NCBI RefSeq assembly: GCF_000426605.1
Contig: NZ_KE384545.1
Span: 43,732-107,731 of the forward strand
Direction of reading: 5' to 3'
Length of the DNA: 64,000 bases
Origin: Propionibacterium acidifaciens DSM 21887
GTDB taxonomy: Bacteria; Actinomycetota; Actinomycetes; Propionibacteriales; Propionibacteriaceae
Of this stretch, positions 40,685 to 49,906 are shown in pieces. The position numbers were made by a program, and so were the translations under genes. The notes beneath the pieces are model-generated. The model was not told where the DNA came from. It did not search any database and worked only from the letters and a program-made list of their open reading frames with translations. Positions within the stretch are counted from its first letter, which is position 1, and each line of letters begins with the position of its first letter.

Positions 40685-41760
40685 GAACGGTGCTCCTTCC
40701 GGGCTGCTGCGAGTGCGTGCGTGACGATGGACACGTCCTGGTCGACCGTGCCGCCGGAGACGCCGATGCCTCCGACCAGTTCGCCGTCGACGAGGACGGG
40801 GAGCCCTCCCCCGAAGACGACCACGCGGCCGCCGTTCGAGTTCTGGATCCCGTGCAGCTCCCCGCCGGGGCCCGAGGCGTCCCCGAGGTCGGCGGTGGGC
40901 CGCTTGAAGGCCGCGGCGGTGAACGCCTTGCCCTGGGCCAGGTCGAGGCTGCCCAGCAGCGAACCGGCCATGCGCTCCAGGAGCACGAGATTGCCGCCGG
41001 CGTCGACGCCGGCGAAGACGCAGGGCACGCCGAGCTCGGCGGCCCGCTCCTGCGCCGCGGCGGCCATGGTCCTGAGCGCGGCGAGGTCGTAGCGGGGCAG
41101 CTCGTGCGGGTCGGACGGCCCGGCGCTCCCGGCCGCGGCGGGGCGCGGGTCGCCGGCGGCGCCGCCGCTTCCCGCGGGGTCCTGGGGCCCCGCGAGCGCC
41201 CGGGTGACGGCCTCGCGCACGAGCCCCTCGAGGCGGGCCGTGTCGTGGCGGTGCTCGGCCAGCCGGGCCAGCGCGAAGAGCGCATCGGAGAGCCGGTTGA
41301 GATAGGTGACGATCTCGGGGCGTATCGGCTCGTGCTCGGCGGCGGTGAGCACCCGGCGCTCGGCCCGGCGGACGACCGTGCGGGCGCGGTGCAGGACCGC
41401 CGAGACCGGATCGCGCCCCGGGATGACGAAGTGGTGCTGCGGGCCCGTGACGGCCAGGCAGTCGTCGATGAGGCGCTCCAGCCCGGTGACGTCGTCCTCG
41501 CCGATCCGGTCCGTGAGGAGCCCGCGGCCCTTCTCGTCGCTGGCCAGCTCGGAGGCCAGGGCGAACAGGCGCCGCTGGATGCGGTGCAGCTGGTCGCGGG
41601 AGCGGGGATCGTCCATGGCCGCCTTCGCCTCGCCGATCGCGACGTTGGCCTCGTCGACGGTGCCGTAGGCCTCGACGAGGGGCGACTGCTTGGGCACGCG
41701 GGAGCCGCCGAGGAGGCCGGTCGTGCCCTTGTCGCCGCTGCGGGTGTAGACGTCGGGCAC
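40681..41760 (-). CDS. pduO: Corrinoid adenosyltransferase with HbpS/GlcG domain
   Basis: 359-residue two-domain enzyme. The N-terminal ATP:cob(I)alamin adenosyltransferase (about 1-190) has YTRSGDKGTTGLLGG, VDEANVAIG and YLNRLSDALFALARL. A Gly/Pro/Ala linker leads to a C-terminal GlcG/HbpS-like haem or corrinoid domain (about 220-355) with GGLPVLVDGELVGGIGVSGG. It regenerates the adenosyl-B12 needed by PduCDE inside the compartment. Length matches full PduO. Confidence 0.95.
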   Translation of the reverse strand: MPDVYTRSGDKGTTGLLGGSRVPKQSPLVEAYGTVDEANVAIGEAKAAMDDPRSRDQLHRIQRRLFALASELASDEKGRGLLTDRIGEDDVTGLERLIDDCLAVTGPQHHFVIPGRDPVSAVLHRARTVVRRAERRVLTAAEHEPIRPEIVTYLNRLSDALFALARLAEHRHDTARLEGLVREAVTRALAGPQDPAGSGGAAGDPRPAAAGSAGPSDPHELPRYDLAALRTMAAAAQERAAELGVPCVFAGVDAGGNLVLLERMAGSLLGSLDLAQGKAFTAAAFKRPTADLGDASGPGGELHGIQNSNGGRVVVFGGGLPVLVDGELVGGIGVSGGTVDQDVSIVTHALAAARKEHRS

Positions 41761-41762
41761 GA

Positions 41763-42035
41763 TCAGTCCCCCGCCAGCTCGACGGAGTCGACGATGCCGA
41801 CGACCGTCGAGTCGATCGGCGACTCCTTCCGGGACGCCGCGAAGCGGGCCGAGGAGCCCTTGGTGACGATGACCGTGGCGCCGATGCCGGCGCCGACGGT
41901 GTCGACGGCGATCTCGGGCCGGCCGGTCGGGCCCCCGTCGACGTCGAGGGGCTGGACCAGCAGGAGCTTGAAGCCGACGAGCCGTTCGTCCTTGCTCGTC
42001 GAGACGACGGTGCCGCGCACCGTGGCGAGGAACAT
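41763..42035 (-). CDS. pduN: Microcompartment pentameric vertex protein
   Basis: 90-residue EutN/CcmL-family shell protein that caps the vertices of the polyhedral compartment. It begins MFLATVRGTVVSTSKDE and contains FKLLLVQPLD and DTVGAGIGATVIVTKGSSAR, all typical. AGGGAGG lies 8 bases before the ATG. It sits 1 base after the PduM-like gene and 2 bases before pduO. Confidence 0.94.
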   Translation of the reverse strand: MFLATVRGTVVSTSKDERLVGFKLLLVQPLDVDGGPTGRPEIAVDTVGAGIGATVIVTKGSSARFAASRKESPIDSTVVGIVDSVELAGD

Positions 42036-42036
42036 C

Positions 42037-42894
42037 TCAGGCCTCCCTGATGATCGTGACGGAACGGGTGCGGGCGACGTCCGCGGCCATCGCCGTGATC
42101 TGCGCGCCGGCGGGGACCCGCAGCACCGTGCCGACCGGCAGGCGCTGGACGACGCGCTGGCTGATGAGCCGCAGCTGGACGCTGACGGCTCCCGTCCGGG
42201 GCGCCGGGGCCGCAGCGGCCCGGGCCGCCCGCCCGCCGACGGCGACGGGGGTCGCCGGGGCGGGCGCACCGAGCCTGTCCAGCAGTTCGCGGCGGCTCAT
42301 GCCCAGAGCCGTGGTGAGGGGGGCCGTCCTGGCGCGCTCGGCGCGCTCGTAGGCGGCCAGGACCGTGCGGGCCAGGGCCCCGGCGCGGGCGGTGCGCACG
42401 CCGAAGCCGCGCAGCGTCTCGAGGTTCTCGCGCATCACCGCGGCGAGGCCCTCGGGAATGGTGGGGAACCAGCGCCGCTTGTCGGGATCATCGGGGTCGC
42501 AGCCCGACGCGGCGGCGACGACGGGCCTGCCGGCCAGCAGGTAGTCGTTGAGCAGATTGCTCGCCAGGCAGTCGGCGATGCCGTGGGCGGTCTTGGCGGC
42601 GGCGTTCTGCGTGAGCGTCGCGACGACGAGCGTGTCGTGGGAGCCCGTGAGGTGCCGGTCGGCCGGTCTCATGGGGACCGAGGCGATGAGTCGCTGGTCG
42701 AGGATCCGCTCGGCGCTGGGGGTCTGGACGTACTCGAGCTCGACGCCCGAGGCGGCGAGCAGATCCAGCTCGCCGATGACCCGCTCGAAGCCGACGAGCG
42801 CCCCGGTGAAGAGCACGAGGGCGCGGCGGGGCGGCGGGGTCACGAGCTCGGCGAGGGCCCGGCGCACGAGGGCGCTCACGTCGTCGGCGGTCAT
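42037..42894 (-). CDS. pduM: PduM-like microcompartment flavoprotein-fold protein
   Basis: 285-residue protein at the pduM position of the operon. An amphipathic N-terminal helix (TADDVSALVRRALAELV) looks like an encapsulation peptide. The middle (about 23-180) resembles a flavoprotein/decarboxylase Rossmann-like fold: ALVLFTGALVGFERVIGELD, DTLVVATLTQNAAAKTAHG, LAGRPVVAAASG. The last 50 residues (VVQRLPVGTVLRVPAGAQIT, AMAADVARTRSVTIIREA) resemble the C-terminus of enterobacterial PduM, which is only about 163 residues long. Function within the compartment is unknown; a structural or cofactor role is inferred. Confidence 0.6.
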   Translation of the reverse strand: MTADDVSALVRRALAELVTPPPRRALVLFTGALVGFERVIGELDLLAASGVELEYVQTPSAERILDQRLIASVPMRPADRHLTGSHDTLVVATLTQNAAAKTAHGIADCLASNLLNDYLLAGRPVVAAASGCDPDDPDKRRWFPTIPEGLAAVMRENLETLRGFGVRTARAGALARTVLAAYERAERARTAPLTTALGMSRRELLDRLGAPAPATPVAVGGRAARAAAAPAPRTGAVSVQLRLISQRVVQRLPVGTVLRVPAGAQITAMAADVARTRSVTIIREA

Positions 42895-43739
42895 GAGGGA
42901 TCCTCCTCCCCCGCCGTCATGGGGATGCCCAGCGGCGTCACGAACAGGGGCTCGATCGGGCGGACGACCGGGCGGTGCAGCCGCGCCGCGAAGACCTCGG
43001 GGGCGTTGGAGAAGGAGCTCGAGCCGCCGACGAGGTGGACGACGGGCACGTCGACGCCCGCGAGGACGCGGTCGGCGATCGAGGCCATCTTGTCGAGCGT
43101 CGGGCGGATGACGCCCAGCACGCCGTCGCGGCGCCGCGGGTCCTTCTTCATGGCCTCCGCCTCCTCGTAGCTCAGCCCGTGGGCGCCGGCCAGGACGAGC
43201 GTCATGTGGTGCCCGCCGGTGGCCTCGTCGACCGACAGCCGCACGCGGCCCCCCTCGAGCACCGAGACCCCGGTGGTGCCGTGACCGATGTCGATGACGC
43301 ACCCGTCGGTGACGCCGAGCGCGCGGGCAGCCGCGACCGGCTCGTCGACGATCTCGTCGGGTTCCGGGCCGGCCGCCGACACGACGTTCTCGAAGACCCG
43401 GACGTCGCCGGCGCCGATCCCGGGCGGGACCGCGACGCTGGCCCGGTCGAACCGGTGCCCGAGCCGCGACTCGAGGTCCGCGAGCAGGCCGCGCACCGCG
43501 CCGGTGGCGCCGGCCCAGTCGACGACGACCCCGTCACGGACCACCGACGAGTGGACCCACCCGCCGGCGACGGGGCGGTTGGCGGCATCGACCACGGACA
43601 CGACGACGTTGGCGGTGCCGAGGTCGATGCCGAGCCGCAGCCCGCCCCCGTGCTCCTCGACCTCGCCCGTGCGCACGAGCTCGGCGAACCGGGCGATCGC
43701 CCGTTCGCGCCCGGACGGCGCCGTCGTGTCCGTGGTCAT
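42891..43739 (-). CDS. eutJ: EutJ-type actin/Hsp70-fold chaperone-like protein
   Basis: 282-residue ASKHA-fold protein. The phosphate-1 motif LGIDLGTANVVVSVVD is near residue 37, phosphate-2 VIDIGHGTTGVSVLEGG near 145, and the adenosine motif VHLVGGSSSFSNAPEVF near 235. Known in ethanolamine loci and in some gram-positive pdu loci; the role is not settled (assembly or reactivation). The ATG at 43739 has GAGG 6 bases upstream, better than the GTG at 43745. It overlaps the downstream PduM-like gene by 4 bp. Confidence 0.9.
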   Translation of the reverse strand: MTTDTTAPSGRERAIARFAELVRTGEVEEHGGGLRLGIDLGTANVVVSVVDAANRPVAGGWVHSSVVRDGVVVDWAGATGAVRGLLADLESRLGHRFDRASVAVPPGIGAGDVRVFENVVSAAGPEPDEIVDEPVAAARALGVTDGCVIDIGHGTTGVSVLEGGRVRLSVDEATGGHHMTLVLAGAHGLSYEEAEAMKKDPRRRDGVLGVIRPTLDKMASIADRVLAGVDVPVVHLVGGSSSFSNAPEVFAARLHRPVVRPIEPLFVTPLGIPMTAGEEDPS

Positions 43740-43782
43740 CCGCACCTCACTCGATCGGATCCGTTCACCGGCCTGCTTCTTC

Positions 43783-44061
43783 TCAGGCCTGCTTCGGCAG
43801 CAGCTTCTCCACGTCCGTGTGCGGACGCGGGATCACGTGGCGGGAGAGAACCTCCTCGCCCACGTTCGTGGCCGCGACGTGGCCGGCGTCGACGGCGGCC
43901 TTCACCGCGCCGACGTCGCCGCGCACCATCACCGTCACCAGCCCGGCGCCGACCTTCTGGTAGCCGATCAGCGTCACGTTCGCGGCCTTCGCCATGGCAT
44001 CGGCGGCCTCGACGGCCCCGACGTAGCCCTTCGTCTCGATGAGACCCAGCGCCTCACCCAT
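43783..44061 (-). CDS. pduJ: Microcompartment hexameric shell protein
   Basis: 92-residue single BMC-domain protein: [40 protein letters not shown] and the tail [16 protein letters not shown]. It is a close paralogue of pduA at the other end of the operon. The pore-loop triplet is G-A-G here against G-S-G in PduA. The ATG at 44061 has AAGGAGG 7 bases upstream; an ATG at 44067 is too close to that site. Confidence 0.95.
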   Translation of the reverse strand: MGEALGLIETKGYVGAVEAADAMAKAANVTLIGYQKVGAGLVTVMVRGDVGAVKAAVDAGHVAATNVGEEVLSRHVIPRPHTDVEKLLPKQA

Positions 44062-44063
44062 GG

Positions 44064-44681
44064 TCATCCCTCCTTCTGTCGTTCCTTCTCGGTCGACGGT
44101 CCGTCACCGCCGACGGAAGCCCTGCGCCCGGACGGGCGGTTCGCCCGGCCCGTTCCGATCGTCGAGGGCGCGTCCTTCTGACGCGCCCCGCCCCGGGCCC
44201 CGTCCGGCGCGCAGCCGGAGCCCTCGTCGCCGGCCTGCTCGGCCCCGTCCTGCGCGGGCTCGCCCCGCTCGGATCCGGCACCGTCCTGGTCGGCATCGCC
44301 CTGCCCGGGCTCGGGCTCGGCCGGCGCCTCCTCGGGCGGGGTCGGGACGGCGGCCCCGTGGCCCGGCCGGTCCGCGCTGGTCGGCGCGCCGAGCCCGACG
44401 GTGAGCGGCGACAGGACGACGTCGCCCAGCTGGGGGTCGGGCCGCGGGATCACCGAGGTGGCGAAGACGGTGCTCACCCGGGCCGCCGCCGCGGCGGCCG
44501 CGGCGACCGCCGCGGAGACCGAGGAGACCTGCCCCTCGACCTTGACGGTGACCATGCCGGCGCCGTCGGTGGTCTCGTACCCGATGAGCCGGACGTTCGC
44601 GGCCTTCACCGCGACGTCGGCGGCCTCGATGGCCGCGGCCAGACCGAGGACCTCGATCTCGCCCAGGGCGTTCGTGAGCAT
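44064..44681 (-). CDS. pduK: Microcompartment shell protein with long C-terminal tail
   Basis: 205-residue protein. A BMC domain (about 1-88: [36 protein letters not shown]) is followed by a long low-complexity tail rich in Pro, Glu, Asp, Gly and Ala and ending in a basic stretch. This tail matches the PduK layout, but the Cys-rich iron-sulfur motif seen in enterobacterial PduK is missing; one Cys is visible in the tail (GSGCAPDG). It lies 2 bases before pduJ. GGAGGAGAGG precedes the ATG. Confidence 0.9.
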   Translation of the reverse strand: MLTNALGEIEVLGLAAAIEAADVAVKAANVRLIGYETTDGAGMVTVKVEGQVSSVSAAVAAAAAAAARVSTVFATSVIPRPDPQLGDVVLSPLTVGLGAPTSADRPGHGAAVPTPPEEAPAEPEPGQGDADQDGAGSERGEPAQDGAEQAGDEGSGCAPDGARGGARQKDAPSTIGTGRANRPSGRRASVGGDGPSTEKERQKEG

Positions 44682-44698
44682 TGCCTCTCCTCCACTCC

Positions 44699-45091
44699 TC
44701 ATTGATGGCCCCGATTCCTCGACGACCCCGATCGGTCGCCGCCGATCCCGATGAGCGGCATGCGCTTGACGAGCCGGGCCGCGTCGGCGCCCATGGCGCG
44801 GACGCGCTCGGGCCCCGCGTCGACGTCGAGGACGAGATAGGGGCGCGCGGCGTCGAGCTTCTCGGTCGTCACGGCGACCCGCCTCCCGTCGACCCCGACG
44901 CCGACGCCGAGCCGGGAGGCCAGCGCCGCCCCGTGGGCCAGCGCGGCGGCGTCCCCGGCGTCGGCGCGCGTCACCGAGCCGGGCACGCCCTCCTCCTCCA
45001 TGCCGACGCGGATGAGGTCGATGCACTCGGCGCTCGCCCCCGGGCCGACCCCGACCCCGATCGTCGGCCTGGTCTGCTCGACGATCCTCAT
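44699..45091 (-). CDS. pduH: Diol dehydratase reactivase small subunit
   Basis: 130-residue partner of PduG. Known pairs exchange damaged cobalamin out of the diol dehydratase. The fold begins IVEQTRPTIGVGVGPGASAE and contains YLVLDVDAGPERVRAMGADAARL. The ATG at 45091 overlaps the pduG stop (ATGA) and has GGAAGGAG upstream; the GTG at 45097 is less likely. Length is normal for the family. Confidence 0.93.
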   Translation of the reverse strand: MRIVEQTRPTIGVGVGPGASAECIDLIRVGMEEEGVPGSVTRADAGDAAALAHGAALASRLGVGVGVDGRRVAVTTEKLDAARPYLVLDVDAGPERVRAMGADAARLVKRMPLIGIGGDRSGSSRNRGHQ

Positions 45092-46902
45092 GGCCACTCC
45101 TTCCGGGACAGCACGAGACCGGTGGCCACGGCGTTGCGCGGGCCCTCGGTGCCGCGGATGTTGGCCCGCCCGGCGACGACCCGGTACTCCCCGAGCGCCC
45201 TCGTGACGAGCTGCGGGATCTCGAAGTCGAGGGCCGAGCCGCCGACGAGGACGACATGGGCGATGTCGCGCACATTGCGGGTGGGGCTCACCGCGGCCAG
45301 GGCGCGCAGGGCGTTGGTGACGAAGACGCGCTCCTTGGCGCGGATCCTGATCCGGCGGATGGCCTCCAGCGGCTGGCGCAGCGGCAGCGGCAGCATCCCC
45401 TCGGCGTCGAGGACGACCGTGCGGGCGTACAGTTCGGGCGCCAGCGGCTCGTCGAAGAACTGGACGGTGCCGTCCTCGTGGCGGATGTTGAACAGGGTCT
45501 CGACGCGGGCCAGCGGGTGGCGCTTGATGCGCTCGGCGAGGTCGGTGCCCTCCAGGCCCAGCTCGGAGGCGATGAGCATGGTCACCATGTCCCCGGCCCC
45601 GGCCAGGTGGATCGAGACGGCCTCGTCGCCCTCGCGCAGGACCGAGGCGTCGGTGGACCCGGCGCCCATGTCGAGGATGGCGATCGGCAGCGAGGTCCCG
45701 GGGGTCGTCAGCGCACCGCGGATCGCCATGTCGGCCTCGACCCCGCCGATCTCGACGCGGATGCCGAACTGCCCGGTCATCTCCTCGGCGATGCGCTGCA
45801 TCTGGAGTCTGTCGGCCTTCACCATGACGGCCATGCCGACGGCGGCCTCCAGCGAGAACTCCCCCGCCAGGCCGCCGGTGACCGACTGGGGGACCTGGGT
45901 GTCGACGGCGAGCAGATCGGTGATCTCGATGTCGGACGGCTCACGGCCGGTGAGCCGCGCCATCGTGACGCGGACCTTCTCCATCATCCCGCCGATGTTC
46001 GTCCCGGGCTCGCCCCGCACGTCGCGCAGGAGGCCCGCTCGGGCGGCGGCGCGCATGATCTCCTCGGCGCCCGCCTCGACGTCGACGTCGACGGCGCGCT
46101 CGCCGAGCAGATGCAGGGTGCCCGCGGGGATGCGGCGCTCGGTGACGTCGCCGGCCGGGGTCTTGATGACGACCGCGGAGCGGTTGCCGACGAGGGCGCG
46201 GGCCATCGGGACGACGGCCGCCGTCTCCGAGGCGGACAGGCCGAAGAGGGTGGCGATGCCGTAGGGGTTCGACAGGGTCTCGATGACGCGGCCGGCCTCG
46301 GCCACCTCGATCGCCGCCGGCATGCCGGTCGGCACCCTGTCGATGAGCCGGACCTCGTCGACGATGGGCATCCTGCGTTCGAGCCGGTTGTCGACGAGGA
46401 CGCCGTCGTCGAGCTGCAGGATGGCGCCGGTGACCGTGACGCGTTCGGCGTGCTCGTTGATGCGCCGGGCCACGTCGCGGAAGTCGTGGGTGCGGTCGGC
46501 CAGGACGATGTACTGCTCCCCCGCCCTGGCGAGCCCGAGGTCCTCGATGCGGATCGTCGTGCCGACCGCGACGCCGAGCCCGCCGGGGGTCGACGGGTTG
46601 TGCCCGATCATCGTGGACTCGGTGATGATCGTCTCGGAGATCGTCTCCATGGCCACGTCGCCGATCACCGGCGCGGCCTCGTTGATGCGGATCAGGTCGA
46701 GCTCGCCGAGCTCGCGGCCGGCCCTCTCGAGGGCGACGGTGAGCCCTTGGAAGACCCCCTGGGTGTTCTGGGGGGTGCCCTTGATGCCCGTCGTGGGGAT
46801 CGTCGCCGTGGCCAGGAACCGCGGGGCGGCGCCGGCGGGGACCTCCGCCAGCGCCACCTCCGTGGTGGCGTTGCCGATGTCGACACCGGCGATGAGGGTC
46901 AT
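45088..46902 (-). CDS. pduG: Diol dehydratase reactivase large subunit
   Basis: 604-residue ASKHA-fold ATPase. Motifs are LIAGVDIGNATTEVALAEV at the N-terminus, EVRLIDRVPTGMPAAIEVAE, VDTQVPQSVTGGLAGEFSLE, ILDMGAGSTDASVL and VVLVGGSALDFEIPQLVT. It uses ATP to release inactive B12 from PduCDE, with PduH as the swapping subunit. Length is equal to the enterobacterial protein. AGGAG lies 10 bases before the ATG. Confidence 0.96.
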   Translation of the reverse strand: MTLIAGVDIGNATTEVALAEVPAGAAPRFLATATIPTTGIKGTPQNTQGVFQGLTVALERAGRELGELDLIRINEAAPVIGDVAMETISETIITESTMIGHNPSTPGGLGVAVGTTIRIEDLGLARAGEQYIVLADRTHDFRDVARRINEHAERVTVTGAILQLDDGVLVDNRLERRMPIVDEVRLIDRVPTGMPAAIEVAEAGRVIETLSNPYGIATLFGLSASETAAVVPMARALVGNRSAVVIKTPAGDVTERRIPAGTLHLLGERAVDVDVEAGAEEIMRAAARAGLLRDVRGEPGTNIGGMMEKVRVTMARLTGREPSDIEITDLLAVDTQVPQSVTGGLAGEFSLEAAVGMAVMVKADRLQMQRIAEEMTGQFGIRVEIGGVEADMAIRGALTTPGTSLPIAILDMGAGSTDASVLREGDEAVSIHLAGAGDMVTMLIASELGLEGTDLAERIKRHPLARVETLFNIRHEDGTVQFFDEPLAPELYARTVVLDAEGMLPLPLRQPLEAIRRIRIRAKERVFVTNALRALAAVSPTRNVRDIAHVVLVGGSALDFEIPQLVTRALGEYRVVAGRANIRGTEGPRNAVATGLVLSRKEWP

Positions 46903-46949
46903 GGCACGAATCTCCTGCTGCTCGAGGCGGGCTGCTCAGCGGGCCGGGC

Positions 46950-47483
46950 TCACTCGCTGTCCTTGAGGCGGCCGCGCTTCTCGTAGACGTCGGCGCCCTC
47001 GCGGATGAAGGCCGCGTTGATGGTGCAGCCGTAGTCCTTCTCGAGCTTGTCGGCGATGGCGTAGAGCTCGGCCTTGGTCGAGCGGTACGGGCGCAGCGCG
47101 CCGTAGACCTCGAGCAGCTCGTCGTCGGGCACGGCGATGAGCTCCGCCGCGCGGCGCATGTTGCGCGCCAGGGCGTCGCGGCCCGCGGACTCGGCGACCT
47201 GGGCCTGGAGCTCGAGGGTCTGCGGGGCGATGCGGAAGTCCTCGGCCTGCAGCTCGCCGCTCTTCAGCTTCTCGAAGGAGAACTCCGACAGGGGACGGCC
47301 GTTGGCCGCCCTGATCCTCTCGGGCGCCTTCTCGCCGAGCGGGTACTGGGACGCGTCGACGCGCCCGGCATCTGCCGCGGCGCCCCTGCCGGCCGCCGCG
47401 GCGGGGGCGACCGTGTCCTTGTCGAGGTCGAGGTTCGCCATGACCTCGTTCATGACCTGGCGGATCAGCTCCTCGGTGTCCAT
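46950..47483 (-). CDS. pduE: Diol dehydratase small subunit
   Basis: 177-residue gamma subunit of the B12-dependent 1,2-propanediol (or glycerol) dehydratase. An N-terminal amphipathic targeting helix ([18 protein letters not shown]) is followed by a linker and the conserved [20 protein letters not shown] and [28 protein letters not shown] precedes the ATG. The start lies within the last 19 bases of pduD. Confidence 0.95.
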   Translation of the reverse strand: MDTEELIRQVMNEVMANLDLDKDTVAPAAAAGRGAAADAGRVDASQYPLGEKAPERIRAANGRPLSEFSFEKLKSGELQAEDFRIAPQTLELQAQVAESAGRDALARNMRRAAELIAVPDDELLEVYGALRPYRSTKAELYAIADKLEKDYGCTINAAFIREGADVYEKRGRLKDSE

Positions 47484-48217
47484 GGCTTCTCCTCTCGGTA
47501 CTCGACCCGCAGGGCCTGGGGCTTCTTCCTCAGGTCGCACAGGCCGGCCTCCTTGATGTGGAACAGTGCGGCGATGGCCTGGTACTTCGGGCGGGCCATC
47601 TGGTCGTTGCGCACCGGCACGGGGTCCGGCGACTCGCCCTTGGCGTAGCGGGCGGCGTTCCTGCCGATCGCGCGGAAGGTCTCCAGGTCGATGAGCGGCG
47701 CCTGGCTGAACAGCTCGAGGTTGGACAGCGGGGGCAGGTCCTTCTGGTGGATGACCGTGGTACCGCGCGACTGGATGCCGATGCCGACGCCGGAACCGGA
47801 GTACTCGGCGGCGTCGTGGGCGATGAAGCCCACGTCGGCCGTGCGGAAGATCCTGATGAAGCGGTGGCTCAGGCCCTCCTCCTCGATGCCGGCGCAGACC
47901 TCGCGGATCACGTCGGCGTGCGGCAGTCCGATGATCGTCCGCTGCATGGCGCCGCCGAAGGCCGGCGCCAGGGCGATGACGACCTCCCGGGGATCGGTGC
48001 CGCGCTGGGCGGGACCGTCCTCGGTGACGACCAGCTCCTCCCCGTCGTCCGCCGACGTCCCGGCGGCCGGCGAGGTCGCGCCCCCGGTACCCGAACCCGT
48101 CGCGACGGGTTCGGCGACGGCCGTGGCGGTCGCCGCCGGCGCGGCCTCGACGCCCCGGCCGGCGGTGAGCTCGTCGACGACCTGCTCGATGATGCTGCGC
48201 AGTGTCTTCTCGTCCAT
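47465..48217 (-). CDS. pduD: Diol dehydratase medium subunit
   Basis: 250-residue beta subunit. The N-terminal 20 residues ([19 protein letters not shown]) form an encapsulation helix, followed by an unusually long Ala/Thr/Gly-rich linker (about 25-75). The core includes [39 protein letters not shown] and [20 protein letters not shown]. The ATG at 48217 has GAGGTG 7 bases upstream; the GTG at 48226 is an alternative. Confidence 0.95.
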   Translation of the reverse strand: MDEKTLRSIIEQVVDELTAGRGVEAAPAATATAVAEPVATGSGTGGATSPAAGTSADDGEELVVTEDGPAQRGTDPREVVIALAPAFGGAMQRTIIGLPHADVIREVCAGIEEEGLSHRFIRIFRTADVGFIAHDAAEYSGSGVGIGIQSRGTTVIHQKDLPPLSNLELFSQAPLIDLETFRAIGRNAARYAKGESPDPVPVRNDQMARPKYQAIAALFHIKEAGLCDLRKKPQALRVEYREEKPWTPRS

Positions 48218-48227
48218 GGTGCTCACC

Positions 48228-49889
48228 TCAGATGCTCTCGGGGCTGATGGCCTGGCGGATGTTCGAGAGCCTGGCCCATCTTTCGTCGCTGATCTGGTAG
48301 CCCGTGAGCGGCCCGGCGTAGGTGTTCGGGTAGTTGACAGAGCTGATCACGTGGAAGTCCTCGTCGAGGATTGCCGAGGTGTGCAGGTAGTCGCCCGCGA
48401 CGCGCTGGATCAGCATGTTGTAGACGGACTCGGCGACGTCCTCGAAGCCGCCGCGGATGAGGGCCCGGACGATGTCGACGCCGGTGAGGCCCCGGTTCAT
48501 GAGGTCCTCGGCCGCCTTGAGGTCCTCGACGACGTTGCGGGCGGGCATGTCCTGGGAGCCCCGGGCGTAGGTGGCCGCCTCGACCTCCTCGTCGGTGATC
48601 TCCGTGAGGCCGAGCTCGCGGAAGATCGCCTGCATGGCGCGGGCGGCCTTGTTGCGGGCCCTCACGACCTCCTCCTCGGTGACGGGCACGAGACCGCCGT
48701 CGATCCTGAGGTCGCGCTGGATGACGAGCCAGTCGTCGAAATCGTCGGCGTCCCAGTTCGAGCCAGCGAACATGTTGTCGTAGTTCGGCGTGGCCGAGTA
48801 ACCCGAGCAGATGAAGTCCGTGCCCGGCACGAACTGCATGAGCGAGCGGGCGACCCTGCGCAGGTCCGAGTGGGTGAAGGTCTGGTCGTTCGACGAGGCG
48901 CACTCGAGGTCGAGGGCCATGGCGATGAGGTTCTCGGCCAGCACGGCGCGGATGCCGCCGGGGACGGCGGCCGGGACGCCGATGCAGGAGACCGAGCCGT
49001 TCTGGATGCCCTGAGAGCCGGCGCTCTTGGTGAAGTAGAGGCAGCGGGCCTCCAAGTAGAGCATCGACTTGCCCTCGGCGTAGCCCATCTGGACCTCCGA
49101 GCCGGTGCCCGAGGTGAACCGCATCTTGAGACCGCGGGACGCGTAGCAGGAGGCGAGGAAGGCCTTCGACCACGGCGTGTCGTCCCCGTCCATGAACACC
49201 TGCTCGGTGCCGTAGACCGACACGGTCTCGGCGTACGCGGTGAAGCCGCGCATGCCGAGGGCGAGCTCGGTGGCCTCCTCGACGGAGCACTGGGTGAGGA
49301 TGCCGGGGCGCCCCACCTGGGCGCCCACCATGTTGGCGATCGCGTTGAACGGCGCGTAGCGCACGATGCCGACCGTCGTCTCCTCCTCGGCGAAGCCGCG
49401 CAGCGAGCCCTCGGCGGCGTCGGCGGCGATCTGCACCGGGTTGTCCTTGAGGTTGGTCACGTGGGCCTGGTTCGCGGGGAACAGCCGCGACCGCATCTTG
49501 GTCACGGCCATCATCATCTCGAGCACGTTCATCGTGCCGACGACCTCGACCATCTTGGCGGGGGTCATGGCCGTCGTGAGCTTCACGACCTCCTCGCGCG
49601 GCACGGTGAAGTCGACCATCCTGCGGGCCAGCTCCAGCGAGGGCGTCGCATTGACCTCCACCGCGTTGTCCAGGCGGATGCCGTAGTCGGCGATGAAGGT
49701 GTCGATCATGTCGAAGTCCTCGCGGCGCTTGCCGTCGAGCTCGACGACCACGCCGCCCTCGATCCTGATCGAGGGAGTGGGATCGGACGGCGAGTTCATG
49801 GCGATGAGACCCACCTCGGGCCACTCTCTCACATAGCCGTCCTGGCTGACCGGACGCGCGTCCAGAGCCTCGAAACGCTTGCTTCTCAC
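48228..49889 (-). CDS. pduC: Diol dehydratase large subunit
   Basis: 553-residue catalytic alpha subunit, near-identical in length to the enterobacterial enzyme. It begins [20 protein letters not shown] and contains [59 protein letters not shown] and [20 protein letters not shown], all family hallmarks. It converts 1,2-propanediol to propionaldehyde, or glycerol to 3-hydroxypropionaldehyde, by a radical B12 mechanism. GTG start with GAGG 8 bases upstream. Confidence 0.97.
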   Translation of the reverse strand: MRSKRFEALDARPVSQDGYVREWPEVGLIAMNSPSDPTPSIRIEGGVVVELDGKRREDFDMIDTFIADYGIRLDNAVEVNATPSLELARRMVDFTVPREEVVKLTTAMTPAKMVEVVGTMNVLEMMMAVTKMRSRLFPANQAHVTNLKDNPVQIAADAAEGSLRGFAEEETTVGIVRYAPFNAIANMVGAQVGRPGILTQCSVEEATELALGMRGFTAYAETVSVYGTEQVFMDGDDTPWSKAFLASCYASRGLKMRFTSGTGSEVQMGYAEGKSMLYLEARCLYFTKSAGSQGIQNGSVSCIGVPAAVPGGIRAVLAENLIAMALDLECASSNDQTFTHSDLRRVARSLMQFVPGTDFICSGYSATPNYDNMFAGSNWDADDFDDWLVIQRDLRIDGGLVPVTEEEVVRARNKAARAMQAIFRELGLTEITDEEVEAATYARGSQDMPARNVVEDLKAAEDLMNRGLTGVDIVRALIRGGFEDVAESVYNMLIQRVAGDYLHTSAILDEDFHVISSVNYPNTYAGPLTGYQISDERWARLSNIRQAISPESI

Positions 49890-49906
49890 AGCGGATGCCT
49901 CGTTCC

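Noticed and set aside
44699-46986. Long rightward frames opposite pduG and pduH
   Set aside because: Antisense shadows of intact reactivase genes with no recognisable domain.
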